Shown piece by piece: positions 8,118 to 19,700 of a DNA stretch of 64,000 nucleotides. The DNA lies in the NCBI GenBank assembly GCA_030248195.1, contig JASAND010006582.1:1-64000 (forward strand), in the 5' to 3' direction. The notes under the pieces are model-generated. The model was not told the DNA's origin. It did not search any database and saw nothing but the letters and a program-made list of their open reading frames with translations. The translations under genes were made by a program, and so were the position numbers. Numbering within the stretch: the stretch's first letter is position 1; every line of letters starts with the position of its first letter. Source of the stretch: Trissonchulus latispiculum (taxonomy: Eukaryota; Nematoda; Enoplea; Enoplida; Ironidae).

Positions 8118-11100
8118 TGAAGCTAGGTATCTGCCTGGTTATGTTAAAAATAACAAAGGGCTTAATGCACTAATTACTAATCAGAGGAATGGCAGACCTT
8201 ATGAAGATGACAAATGTTTCTTCAGATGCCTTGCGTTTGCCTTAGGATCAAACATTTACGGTATTGAGGAAAAGACTAACCAGTTAATTGATCAATGGGT
8301 CAAACCCGGGGAAGAGTTTCATGGGGTTACTTTAGAAGATTTGGATGAAATCGAGGAAAAGTTTCACGTTGATGTAACGGTTTACGAATTAGGGCCTACA
8401 ACTGAGGAAGCCGGTGAGGAGCCTGAAGACCTAAATGAACTTATAATTCAAAATCACGAAAGATATCAGGAAATTACAGACATTGCAGCTAAACTTATCC
8501 GCCGACCTTTGGGAAAGAGATCTAGAAAAATTGCCTTAAACATTTACGAGAATCACTTCTCCTTTATTAAAAATTTGTACAAATTTACCCAAACTTGGAA
8601 ATGTTCAAACTGCGACAAACTGTTTCATCGGCATGGCAACTTCATCCGACACTCCAAGGGTTGTGAGGTGGGCATCAAGCACATCTTTCCTGGGGGAGGA
8701 GTAGGACCTACAAAAACTATCCTACATAAGATCACTGAGCTAGGAATCCATGTCCCAGAATGGTACTACCCCTTTCGCATAGCATACGATTTTGAGTGTA
8801 TGTTCAAACCAACAAACAAGAAAGGCGGACCAAAGTTGACTTACGAACAAGAACTTATCCCTGCATCAGTTTCAATTGCATCGAATGTCCCGGGGTATGA
8901 GAATCCAAGGTGTATGATAACTACTGGAGATCCTTACGAACTGGTGGTCCGTATGAAAAATTATATGGAAGAGATAGCCGATAAGGCCTACGAACTTCTA
9001 AATGAAATTTATGAACCTACACTAGTAGGCTTGACCGAGCACGAGAAGCTTTTGTCCGAATTTGAAAACTGGCTTAGGTCTGTTCCTACTCTAGGTTTTA
9101 ACTCCGGACGATTTGACATGAATCTTATGAAGTCCAGTTTGATGATTGAATGATCAGGAAACTAGGTTCGTAGTAAAAAAGAACAATAACTATATGGCTC
9201 TCTGTACTCCTAAGTTATACTTCCTCGACATCAGTAACTACCTGGCACCCGCAACCTCCTATTCAAAATGGCTTAAAAGTTTCAAAATCCCAGAACAAAA
9301 GTGTATTTTCCCCTATGAAGCATTTACCTCCTTAGAGTTTTTGGATCAAGGCTTTCCTAGTAGGGACATGTTCTATTCCACTTTGAGGCAGCAAGCCATT
9401 TCCGACGAAGATTACGCAGCATTCACAGAGGGTTGGGCGAAACATAACATGGAAACCATGAGAGACTCTTTGATTCACTACAACAACCTTGGCCCTTCCT
9501 CCAAGCGACGGAAAAAATGGTAGACTTCTGGAAAAATATGGGAATCGACATGTTTAAAGGTGGGGCAATTTCTCTCCCAGGGCTAGCCTACAAAAGAATG
9601 ATGCAGAAACTTCTCAAACACACTCATCTTCCTCTTTGGAATAGGTTTACTCGAAATTGGCATAAATTAATTAAAGATAACATTGTTGGGGGTCCTAGTT
9701 TAGTCTTTCACAGATACCATGAAGCAGGAGTTACTGAAATTACAAATGGGTTCAAAGTTGCACAAATTTTTGGGTTCGACGCCAATGCCCTATATCTCTG
9801 GTGCACAATGCAGGATATGCCCACTGGTCTGTACGCCGAATGGAAACCCACTAAAGAGGGAAAATTCAAACGGGTCCACCAAAGAGGCAGGAAAGAAGCG
9901 ATGTGGCTTGAGTATATGGCAATGACTATGGGAGTTACAGTGGAACATGCCTCCAATGGAGGGCAAAAGCGAATAGGTAAAGCTAAAGTTGATGGGTGGG
10001 TCCCTGAAAAGAAATTAGTCCTACAATTTCAAGGGTGTTACTTTCACGGTCATGGATGTGAGTTGGATAGAAATAAAGATCAGGATGACAGAAGGCAAAG
10101 AAGGGAAAGAACAGAGCGGGTCTCCCAGGTAATTAAGGATAGTGGTTTCGATTTGATTGAAAAGTGGGAATGTGAATTCGATAAAGACCTAAAACACTCC
10201 CCGGACATGCAAGAGTTTATGGACAAGCATTTCAACCTTCCAAAGAAAAAGTCAGTCCTTAGTTTTGCTGAGATGGTCACTCAAGTTCAAGCTAACAGGT
10301 TATTTGGACTAGTAGAGGTGGACATAGAGGTACCCGAAGATAAAAAGGAATACTTCGCAGAGATGACGCCTATTTTCAAAAATGTAGAAATTACTAGGGA
10401 AGACGTAGGGGATCATATGAGGAAGTTTTGTGAGGAAAATGACCTGATGACACAACCTAGGAGGGGCCTGATTGGAAGTTATTTTGGTAAGAAAATTCTT
10501 CTAGCTACTCCTCTAATTAAGTGGTATCTAAAACACGGGCTTAAAATCACTAAAATTTATCAAGCGATTGAATTCAAACCGAAGGCCTGTTTCAGAGAAC
10601 TAGGAGATGAAGTCACCTACCATCGATCTGCAGCTGATTCTGATCCGGACCTAGCAGTAAAAGGGGAAATGTTTAAACTTTTGGGAAATTCTTATTACGG
10701 TAGAACTATAACTAACGTGGAAAAACATACGGACGTTAAATTTTGTCAGAGATCCGGTGCAAGTAGAGAGGTAAATGGTTGGAGATTCAGAAGGTTAGAT
10801 GATCTAGGAAATGGAGTCTACGAGGTTCATTCTGCAAAATCCAAAGTTGTCCACAGACTTCCTGAGTTAGTAGGGTTCTTTGTCTATCAATATGCAAAGC
10901 TAAGGATGCTACAATTCTACTACGATTGCCTCAAACCAAACTTACGACCGGGGACGTTTCAACTTTGTCAGATGGACACCGATTCCCTATACTTTGCCTG
11001 CTCCTCTACTGATTTAAATGACTGCGTCCCACCCGAAAACAAAGAAAGCTGGAAAATTGCTCTGAAAAACTTTTTTTTATTAGACTCTACTCAGAAAAGA

Positions 11101-11411
11101 ATTCCAGGACTGTTTAAAGAAGAGTGGAAGGGTGAAGGCATTATAGCTCTCTGTAGTAAAACTTATTTCGCATGGGGTAAAACTAATAAGGTGAGTCATA
11201 AGGATGTCAGTAAGAAATTGAATCATTCACTATGGAAAATTTTATGAAGGTACTGAAAACTGGTTGCACAAAATCAGGGGAAAATAGAGGACTTAGCAAT
11301 GTAAATAACGCCATGACTATGTACCACCAAATTAAAAACGCGCTAAGTTATCTTTACCCTAAACGTGAGGTCCTTAGCGATGGTGTTACTACGAGGCCCC
11401 TGCTAAAATAA
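8086..11411 (+). pseudogene. Protein-primed type B DNA polymerase (Polinton/adintovirus-like), frameshifted
   Basis: Segments 8086-9153, 9146-9523, 9517-11247 and a tail to 11,411 in successive frames together span a whole PolB. Visible parts, in order: an N-terminal region with E-D-D-K-C-F-F-R-C-L; a C2H2-like C-S-N-C…H finger; exonuclease motif I (Y-D-F-E-C); Exo II (N-S-G-R-F-D); an Exo III block Y-N-N-L whose aspartate is lost at the frameshift near 9510; motif A (D-A-N-A-L-Y); an inserted G-C-Y-F-H-G block; motif B (L-G-N-S-Y-Y-G); motif C (D-T-D-S). The C-terminal tail ends at a TAA at 11,409-11,411 after a further frameshift near 11,215. Polymerase catalytic residues are intact, but at least three frameshifts make it a pseudogene. 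No integrase, ATPase or capsid gene follows, so the rest of the element is absent here. Confidence 0.88.
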
Positions 11412-11951
11412 ACCCTCTAGCTTCAAACGGAAATGTGTTTGCATGGTACTTACTGAGAATAAGGCAATATAAGAAGAAGAAGAGCATATACAAAACCCAA
11501 AAAATATAAAAATACAAAACTACCAAAAAACAGATAAAATAAAAAACCCAAAAACCATTAATGCGGCCTGGGTGATAGCTCAGAAGGTTCCCAAGCCCTT
11601 CCGGTAAACCGGTAAAATCGCAGAGGGATGGTGATATTACAGGGGTGGGTTAAAGGTTTAAAGGGTTTAAAGGGTTAAAGGGGTGGGTTGGCATATGAGT
11701 GGGAAGAGCATCTCAATCCAGGGATTACTGCTCGTAATGCTCGCCCTATACTACTGACATCTAGACAAATGTTACGCGAACTTAGCTGCAACGGGTTATG
11801 CTCATCAGAACTCCAGTACAGGATCAATTGTTATCCCAACTGTGATTCTAAGGGCAACCATTTCAATTCTACTGAAATTTCTACTGAATTTTAATAAACA
11901 AACATTTTTCTATTTAATTTTGCTGCAACTATCTGTTTTAGCATTAAGGTT
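11412..11951. other. Gene-free stretch after PolB
   Basis: No gene is supported. An A-rich block (11,470-11,560) is followed by a short tandem AAGGGTTTAAAGGG-type repeat at 11,650-11,690. A segment near 11,575 (GGGTGATAGCTCAG) resembles a tRNA A box, but no cloverleaf can be completed. Confidence 0.5.
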
Positions 11952-12903
11952 GGGTCTTATCTCGATTACCCCTCCCCCCACCACTCAAAACAAGGAGGGA
12001 TGAATAATTTGCGCAGTGATAATACTACTTCCATAAACAAGAAGATTAATTAAGGGTAGATAGTATTATATGCCAACGTTAACTGTTTACTGAATGCAGA
12101 GGCAGATATGTGAAAGTTCGCGATCAGGTAGAGAACTCTATTGAAATACAGAAGGCCGCAAACTGAAATATAGGAATTCGTAAGGTGCAGTTGACAAGTA
12201 ATAGGAATAGGTAAATGGGATTGAGGGTCTACTAAATTCAGCAGTTGAAATTAATTAGAAATGTTCAGAGTCTTTCGGCCCTTATCCCTTAGACTCTGAC
12301 TAGATTGTGACAATTAGGATAGCAGAATTAAACATTTAAACTCAAAACCCTTGAAACTTAACCAAATTGGCTAAAATTTGGTATGGGTATGCTTTCGACT
12401 GCGCTGAGTTCAAATATCGCAAAATTTTTCGATTTCGCGAAATTCGAGTTTTTTCGATTTTTAAGGGGGAGCCAAGCAAAACCGAATAATGTTTTGTCTT
12501 CGATTTTGCCGAAAAGATGTATATTGGAATTCTTGGGGTCGTAGAACACGAATCTGAAGTTCGTTTTTCGAATCGTTAGCTCAGTATAAGCTAAAGATTT
12601 AGGCTTAACACGTAAGCTTTTACTGAGCTAACGGAAAGCTGAATCGAAAAACGGACCTCAGATTCGTGTTCTACGACCCAGAAACCCCTACATACATCTT
12701 TTCAGCAAAATCGAAGACAAAAAGTTTTTCGGTTTTCCTTGGTCCCCCCTTAGAAATCGAAAAAACTCGAATTACGCGAAATCGAAAATTTTTGCGATAT
12801 TTGAACTCAGCGTAGTCGAAAACATCCCCATACCAAATTTTAGCTCATTTGGTCAAGATTTAAGGGTTTTTTAGTGGTGGAGGGGGTAATTGAGATAAGA
12901 CCC
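11952..12903. mobile_element. TIR element with internal foldback
   Basis: The ends are inverted: GGGTCTTATCTC…TTACCCC at 11,952 and its complement ending at 12,903. The interior includes a long imperfect palindrome (about 12,345-12,590 against 12,600-12,870) with CGATTTCGCGAAATTCGA-like blocks. A related copy of that palindrome lies at 45,936-46,180. Flanks TTAAGGTT and TTAAAGGTT are similar but not identical, so the target duplication is uncertain. No coding capacity. Confidence 0.7.
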
Positions 12904-13520
12904 TTAAAGGTTTAGTTGAAATTGCCAAAATTGTTAAAGTTTTTAGGTAAACCAAGAGAATCCGATTTTGCTGAAAATATGTACAGAGGTTTTTTGGGCT
13001 CTGTCGAGGTCTCAGCAAACGAACACCTGTTTTTCGGCTCAACTATTCATTAGCACTCTATTTTAGGCTAAATTGCGAGCTAGCAAAAGAAACAACGAAA
13101 ACCTAGACCGAAACACTGTCTTGAGTTTACTTTTCAGCGAACTCTGAAAATATACAACTTTTCATGAAAGTCGTAAAAATGTTTGGTAGGTCGGCTCCCC
13201 TTCAACTGCAGTTTTCTCCTTAAAAGCTTAACTTTAAAACTTTGCAGATTGGTCAATAATTTATTGAAATGGATCCATGCTAAATTTCAGCAAAATCGGT
13301 TAAAAACTGCAAGTTACACACAGGGATTCGCTCGGATCACCCTAGTACAGGATGACGCTACATTGAAGGTGTAATCAATGTCTGTTAATGAAATGAGTAA
13401 ATATCTTCTTTCGCTGTTTTATTTTATTTAAAATCTTCCAAACACAAAGTTTTTTTTAAAATCTCAAATGGTGAAAAGTTGGACATTGCGTAAGCAAAAA
13501 TTTTATTATTATTTTAACTC
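12904..13520. other. Gene-free stretch
   Basis: No convincing coding region or known element is visible. Open frames are short and shared with no neighbour. Confidence 0.5.
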
Positions 13521-13760
13521 TTTTCACATATGCAGAGAGTTAATTTTAACTCTACCAGTTTTAACTCTTTTAACTCTTTTCGCGAATGCACAGAGTTAAT
13601 TTTAACTCTGCCAGTTTTAACTCTTTTAACTCTTTGATTTTTAATCCTGCAGAGTTAAGAGTTAAAAACATGCAGAGTTAAATTTAACTCTGCGCATTCA
13701 TGAAAAGGGTTAAAAGAGTTAATTTTAACTCTACTCTACTCTACTCATTCGCGAAAAGGC
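13520..13760. repeat. Palindromic AGAGTTAA repeat cluster
   Basis: The motif GAGTTAATTTTAACTC and its halves (AACTCTTTTAACTCTTTT) recur in both orientations many times in about 240 bp, flanked by CGCGAA…TTCGCG-like ends. It looks like a small foldback or MITE made of nested inverted repeats. Confidence 0.7.
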
Positions 13761-14065
13761 CCCTAGTTTTAATATTAGATTATGATCTTTCCAAATTCAA
13801 AATTATATAATTCTTAAAGAAACAGCCCTTAAACTGTCGAAAGCTTTAAAAATAAAATATAACTAGATTCTGTTTCTTGAATACAAATTTATTTTAGTTA
13901 TATGCTTAATTTAGGCAAATTCTATTTAACAGTATTAAAGGGTGAAAAGGAAGAATGAATAAATATGTACCAAAGTAATTGGAAATGTAGAAATAGGAGT
14001 AAAAGCAGTAAAGATTAGTTAAAATTCCTACAATTAATACCATCCAGAAAAATAAAATATTTACC

Positions 14066-14190
14066 AAGCCAGGGAAATTTTTCCGGGGGAAAGAATTCCC
14101 TAGTGAAAATTTTCCGGCGGGGAAAAATTTCCCTAGTGAAATTTTTCCGGGGGAAAGATTTCACGGGGGAAAATTTTCCCTGTGACACCG
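14066..14190. repeat. Short degenerate tandem repeat
   Basis: Units of about 33 bp built on GGAAATTTTTCCGGGGGAAA and TTCCCTAGTGAAA occur three to four times. Noncoding. Confidence 0.7.
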
Positions 14191-14907
14191 TCTATGTACT
14201 GAGAGAATAATGGCAAAGCTAGAAATTTCTTATCTTTGCACCTAAAAATGCGGGACTGGTCCCAGAATGGGGTTAAAGAGCACCAAAATAGTATATATAT
14301 TTAGAAAGTTTCATCCACTTTCATAAAGATATAAAGACTATATATAGCGTCAAATTTACACAAAGCGATACCAGCACCTCAAAGGTTTCCACTGTGAATT
14401 TATTTCATAATTTATATGCTGAAACAAATCCAACATTGATAAGTTTTAGTGGTATTTCGTTAACATTACGTATGTCTGAAGTCCTTGAGGCCAGTTCTGT
14501 AAAGACAGCATCTGCTAACGGAAGAAACAATGCACCAAAATAACTTGGACACTTTATGAAGCTTAATTAGTAGAATTTACTGTTTGAATAGGTCGCGGCA
14601 ACTATGGAAGTCAAATTTAGTATTGTCTTGTAATAACGATTATCCCATAGTGCTAACAGGATTCCAGTACAAGTAGCAAAGGAAGGTGTGATTGTTTGAC
14701 TTGAAAAATGACTGGAAATACAGTTAAGCTTGCATTTTGGCAAAACTAAGTCGGATCGCCGGATCGGATCGACCGATCCAGGACCCGGATAGACTAGATC
14801 GGATCGGCTATTTTTTCTCCGATATGATCCACATCACTACTAATCAGTATGCAGTTAGCATATGTAATTGACAACCTTGGCTTAAAGATTGTCCGACTCT
14901 AGCTTCG

Positions 14908-15006
14908 CATGTTAGTCTTCGCGTCACCTCTTCCAAAAAAGTTTGGATTTGGAATCCATGTTAGTCTTCGCGTCACCTCTTCCAAAAAAGTTTGGATTTG
15001 GAATCC
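14908..15006. repeat. Perfect 49-bp tandem duplication
   Basis: Two adjacent identical copies begin CATGTTAGTCTTCGCGTC, at 14,908 and 14,957. The perfect identity indicates a recent local duplication or an assembly slip. Confidence 0.9.
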
Positions 15007-15311
15007 AACATGAATGCTAGAAGGTTTGAATACAGTTTGTTCACAACCTTAAGGAGCTTTCCACAATGAGTAGTAGAATGACAATTTCTTAGACACCCGC
15101 TGTTTTATTAGTAAGTGATGTAAAATAACAAACAGTAACCAAACTATAAAAACATAAAAACAAAACAAACAGTGTTATCCAATACTTATAACAATGATAG
15201 ATCGTGAAGGTCAACAATAACCAACCCTATTCAATAATGACAAATGACAAATATTTAACATAATTAAATTACGTCAGCAGAAATTAGTAGACAAGAGTAG
15301 TATATAAAAGC

Positions 15312-16040
15312 TAGTGTTGTGCATTGGCCGGTGCGGCTAAGGGCTAGCCAATGGCCGGCCAAGTCATTGGCCGAGAAAATCTCGGCCAGTTGGCTTGGCC
15401 GGCCAACGGCCAACTGGCTGGCCGTTGGGCGTTGGCTGGCCAATGGCCGAGTGCTGGCCAAGCTCAAAGTTACTGATCTTGGGTGTTAACTGTGTTGAAA
15501 ACTTTAATTTTGCTGCATAAACGTTATATTAGATACAGTACTACAGATTTTCACTTAGATGTTGACAATTTGTATCGTTATTAGCGTTATTCTACAATTA
15601 AATTTGCTAATTGCATGCAAATTTTAAGTGTGCTAACAACGTAGTTTTTAAATTTGTCTGGCGGTGAACGTCTCATCACTTTATTGCGGTCCTCCAGCAA
15701 AATTAAAACAGAGTTATCGCGGGTTGGAGCTAAATGTTTGGAAAAACTATTTCACAAATATTGTAAGTTGTAAATTGTACTATTGAAATAAAGTTTAATT
15801 GTTGACGCCTAATTAAGCACGGTAGACGAATAAAAATAGTAAATTCCAGCTCGCCAACGTTGACAAATAGATAAAGAACGGCCAATAGCTTACGGCCAAG
15901 AAACAGCCAACGGCCAACGAGCGGCCAACGGCTAACCAGTTGGCCGTTGGCCGGCCAACGGCCAATTGGCCGGCCAACTTCAAACTCCGGCCAAGCCAAG
16001 CCAAGCCAACCATGGAAATTTTCGGCCAACCCCAACACTA
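15312..16040. mobile_element. hAT-type MITE with GGCCAA-rich ends
   Basis: Terminal TAGTGTTG/CAACACTA repeats are flanked by identical 8-bp duplications ATAAAAGC (15,304-15,311 and 16,041-16,048); both features are diagnostic of hAT. The subterminal 100-150 bp at each end are packed with GGCCAA/TTGGCC and GGCCGGCC motifs, plausible transposase-binding repeats. Open frames over these repeats (for example on the minus strand at 15,730-16,038) are repeat artefacts. No transposase remains. Confidence 0.92.
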
Positions 16041-16796
16041 ATAAAAGCTTTACGAGTACAACTTTACGAAATCTTAGAAACTTGTGTGAACTCTGAAAGC
16101 TTGACAGCGGAATAAACTATTCTCGCTACCTGGGATTATAGCAACTACTAGAGTTCTCGACGGAAAGTGTAGGAGTATTTTTCAATTCTCTAGATTCCCA
16201 TTTCAACATTTCAACATCACAACATTGCAACAGTTCTATCCAGTGTCTAACTCACAGTTTCTTCTAAGAAGTTAGTTGGTTAGAGCTAGATCACTATCAA
16301 ACTTGACAGGAAGAGACCGTTTATACTTCATATCCAAGTAACTAGGAATCCAACTTGTGTTAAAAAGAACACAGTCATAATTGTCTATCAGAACCACGAA
16401 GCAGTAAATTCAAATTTAAGAAGAATTTCACGCAAACACCATTTCAAGCAATGTTGAAACGAGAATGCCAAAAGAATGTTTGATTCAAGGTTTACAATAT
16501 TATGCCTTTGACTTGAATCAAAAACAGTCACCGCAGAGTTGAACTCAACACGAACAAAACAAAAACAAAAGCACATTAAATTAAAAATATATTTTTAGCA
16601 ATAATATCAAGAGTACGCAATAGAAATATACATAGTGTTAAACTGAAACTCTTACGTAAACTACAACGTACGTATATACAATATTAAGTATTACTGTTAA
16701 ATTCGTTTTGTTAGCTAATTTTACTAAGTATATATTGTAACGTTATTGGACACGTTATTCTATTACGTACTCTTGGTGAACACAAAAACTGAAAAA
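16041..16796. other. 3' flank of the fumarate reductase gene
   Basis: AT-rich DNA with no coding region. It should contain the 3' UTR of the minus-strand gene that ends at 16,797. I see no unambiguous AATAAA on that strand close to the stop codon. Confidence 0.5.
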
Positions 16797-19700
16797 TCAC
16801 AGCTCTGCTCTGCCCTGCTTTCCAAGCATCTCAGTTGCGAAAGCTGCCGCATTCTCACCCGCAATTCTGCCAAACACAACACATTCTAACAGGGAATTTC
16901 CGCCAAGTCTATTTTTCCCATGTACTCCTCCGGTCACTTCTCCCGCCCCGTACAGACCCTGTAGAGGTTTTGGATTATCCGACGGGCCTGCTAAAATTTC
17001 AGCCTTCGGAGTAATCTGTAGGCCTCCCATGGTATAATGAATGCTGGGAGTGATTTTGGCCACATAAAGGGTCTCATCTGGATCAAACAAGACAGGAAAA
17101 ACACGTTTCCCGAAGGCATCTTCGCCGTGATCGGCACTGGCTTTGTAGTCAGCAAAGGTCTTCGCTAGAGCTCCCTGCTTTATGTTCAGCGCAGTCTCCA
17201 GCTCTTTGGCGTTTTCATACTTCTAAAAATAGAAACAGCACTTCATGAATCCGTTCATACTCATCTTCCCAACAATATCGCCTACCAATTAGAATCCTCT
17301 CAAACCGTCCCTATATGAGTACGGGGTACAGAAAATGTGGATCGGTCTTTTGCAGAACTTACGCGTTAAAGAATAGATTGATTAGGTATGGATTAGACTG
17401 ATAAGGTGACAAGCATCTCAGCTTGCATGTTTAACATTTCATGTACAAAATAAAAGCTTGTGATCGCTCGTTGGAAGGGAGAGCCCTCTAGGAGCGATGT
17501 GAGATGAGGTAAATGTGTAGGAAAACAAGAAGCCTAGTGTCCAGAATCTATGCGGTTTTCCTCTCAGTTACATGAAGTACGTTCGTCCTTTGCGGCAGAG
17601 TTCCAAATTAAGCTCGACATATTGCTTAAAACACGATTAAAAGAGTTCGTAAAGATGGCAAAGAAAGAAATCAGGATTTTCTCAGCTAAGCAAAGGAAAA
17701 AGTATGAAACCCAAATGGCTGCGACGCGACCTTCCACCATCCAATCCAGACCATAAAACAGAAATTAGCATGTAAACTTACACTAAAAAATCCTAACTTT
17801 TGCCAATAAAAGTTGAAAGCAGGCCATCCAAATCCATCCACAGCTGCCGTATTCATCACCAACAGGGCTGTATACGCGTTCACCAGACTGTCAAAGGCAC
17901 AATCTTTCAAGATGGCATCTGTCAGATGATCACGACGTGCTGTAAGGATAAAAAAATTACAACATTACAAGAGTATATATTACTAAAAGATTCACTGCGT
18001 GGAACAGAGAGCTTGAACTCAACATGAATTCGAAAGTTCGGAAAGGAATTTAGAATATACATATAATCTATTAATTTTTTCTCAAAGTCCACTACCATCA
18101 CAGAACTTCTCAAACGTGGATTTTCAAGTTTAGTTTTCAACTTTTCTGAAAAATCCACTGATTTCGCTAACCGTTAAATTTCGAAAATGAAATAAGGCAC
18201 TAAACTAATTAATCTATACAAAAATTATTTAGAATTATCTAGAAAACTGTCTGACCCAGCTCGCTGGCAAATCGTTGACCCTCCTGATTCAGCAAAAGGG
18301 CTCCCTTTCCTCGGAGCGCTTCTGCTGCTAAAAATTTGGTGGTCTTCTGTGGATCTTTGGCGTCCACAAATCCGGTTGGATGGATTTGAACTGCTTCCAT
18401 GTCCACAAGGTGAGCTCCTAAACGACGAGCCATTTTGACACCGGATCCATCAGCGAACGGACCGTTTGTAGTAGGAAAGTTCATTTTGTCCGGGGCAAAT
18501 TCGGTCAGGAGGGATTCTGCAGTGTGATCATTACTGAAGCCACCTAAAACGTTATGCTAAAAAGCAAATCAGTCATTCAACATTTGAAAATTAAATAGAG
18601 ATGATGCGACATGAAATGCTGCTACTCGCTCGTTGAAGTATCCACAATCTGAAGAACAACTTTTAATGAAAAAGCAAAAAATTCTTCAACTTCAGGTGGT
18701 CCACCTACAGACCTCTCTTCATTTATGTTGAGTTAATCATCCCCGTATGATCAAGGTCCATGGCACTTGACATTTTATAAAGTCAGCAATTCGTGGACAA
18801 TGTGAAATATGCAAGTCTACACGACAACAAAATAAAAGTTCAACCAACATTACGATTATACCTTAAAATCAAAACACCCCTGAATTCCGAAAAAATTTGA
18901 TTTTTGACGTTTAAATAAAAATGATATTCAGGAAAAAGAAACGACAAAATTTTGATGAAATCCGAATTTAAAAATGGCTGATTGTATAGTTAAAGTGAAG
19001 CCCATCAGCATATTATGAATTGCAGATGAGTGTCAACATTGACTTTAGAAGCGGTCCAACCTAATATTTGCAAACCTGACAAATGAAAAACTACAATGTT
19101 GTTTGTTTCAAAAATACTGTAACGCCTGTACCAAATTGTAGGTATAGGTATATACAGCTCAAAAAGTCCTTAACCAACCAGTCGTCAGTATCACAGCATC
19201 TGCCTTGATTTCATCTTCGTGCAGTGCATCACCATCACCAGCATGCTCTATCTTCACTCCAGTCACCCGGCCGCCGCTCTTATCACTGCTGCTGCCGGTT
19301 ATAAGTTCAGTAACCTTCGTCTTCAGCAAAATTTCAACCTTAGCACCGTTGCTGATCAGTTCATCAATTTTTGCCTTCATCTGACGGATGATACCAATGC
19401 CGACAGGCAAGGGCTTACCTTCATTCGGAGACGGAATCCTAAATCAAAAGCGAACAGCTCACATTAAGGTTCATGTTCTCATAGTATATATCGTTATTAA
19501 ACACAAGATTTGCATAAAGAATCGGGCCATACTAAATCATCGTATCCTACTATCTAATAAAGCCCAGCAGAACCGCCACAGAAATTACTTCTTGGGTTTA
19601 AAAAGTTTTCCCACCACAAAATCTGAACTTCATACGAGAGCAACAAATACAATTACTTCAGTAATATCAAGGGTATATATATATATATTATAATGATAAG

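Larger units (their letters stand above)
1265..8450. repeat. Giant imperfect palindrome from a PolB element end
   Basis: Positions 1265-4380 and 4402-8450 are reverse complements around a 21-base asymmetric apex (4381-4401). The arms differ by scattered substitutions and by three large indels: a 425-bp MITE only in the left arm, an insertion of about 1.7 kb only in the right arm (5500-7248), and a deletion of about 390 bp in the right arm next to 7530. Both arms carry the promoter-proximal region and the first part of the same zinc-finger/PolB gene, reading outwards from the apex. The right arm continues into the full PolB; the left copy stops at 1265. It is an inverted duplication of one element end and resembles a head-to-head junction or hairpin-telomere product. 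Confidence 0.9.

Noticed and set aside
11575..11640. tRNA-like segment (GTGATAGCTCAG)
   Set aside because: Only an A-box-like string is present; no B box or cloverleaf.
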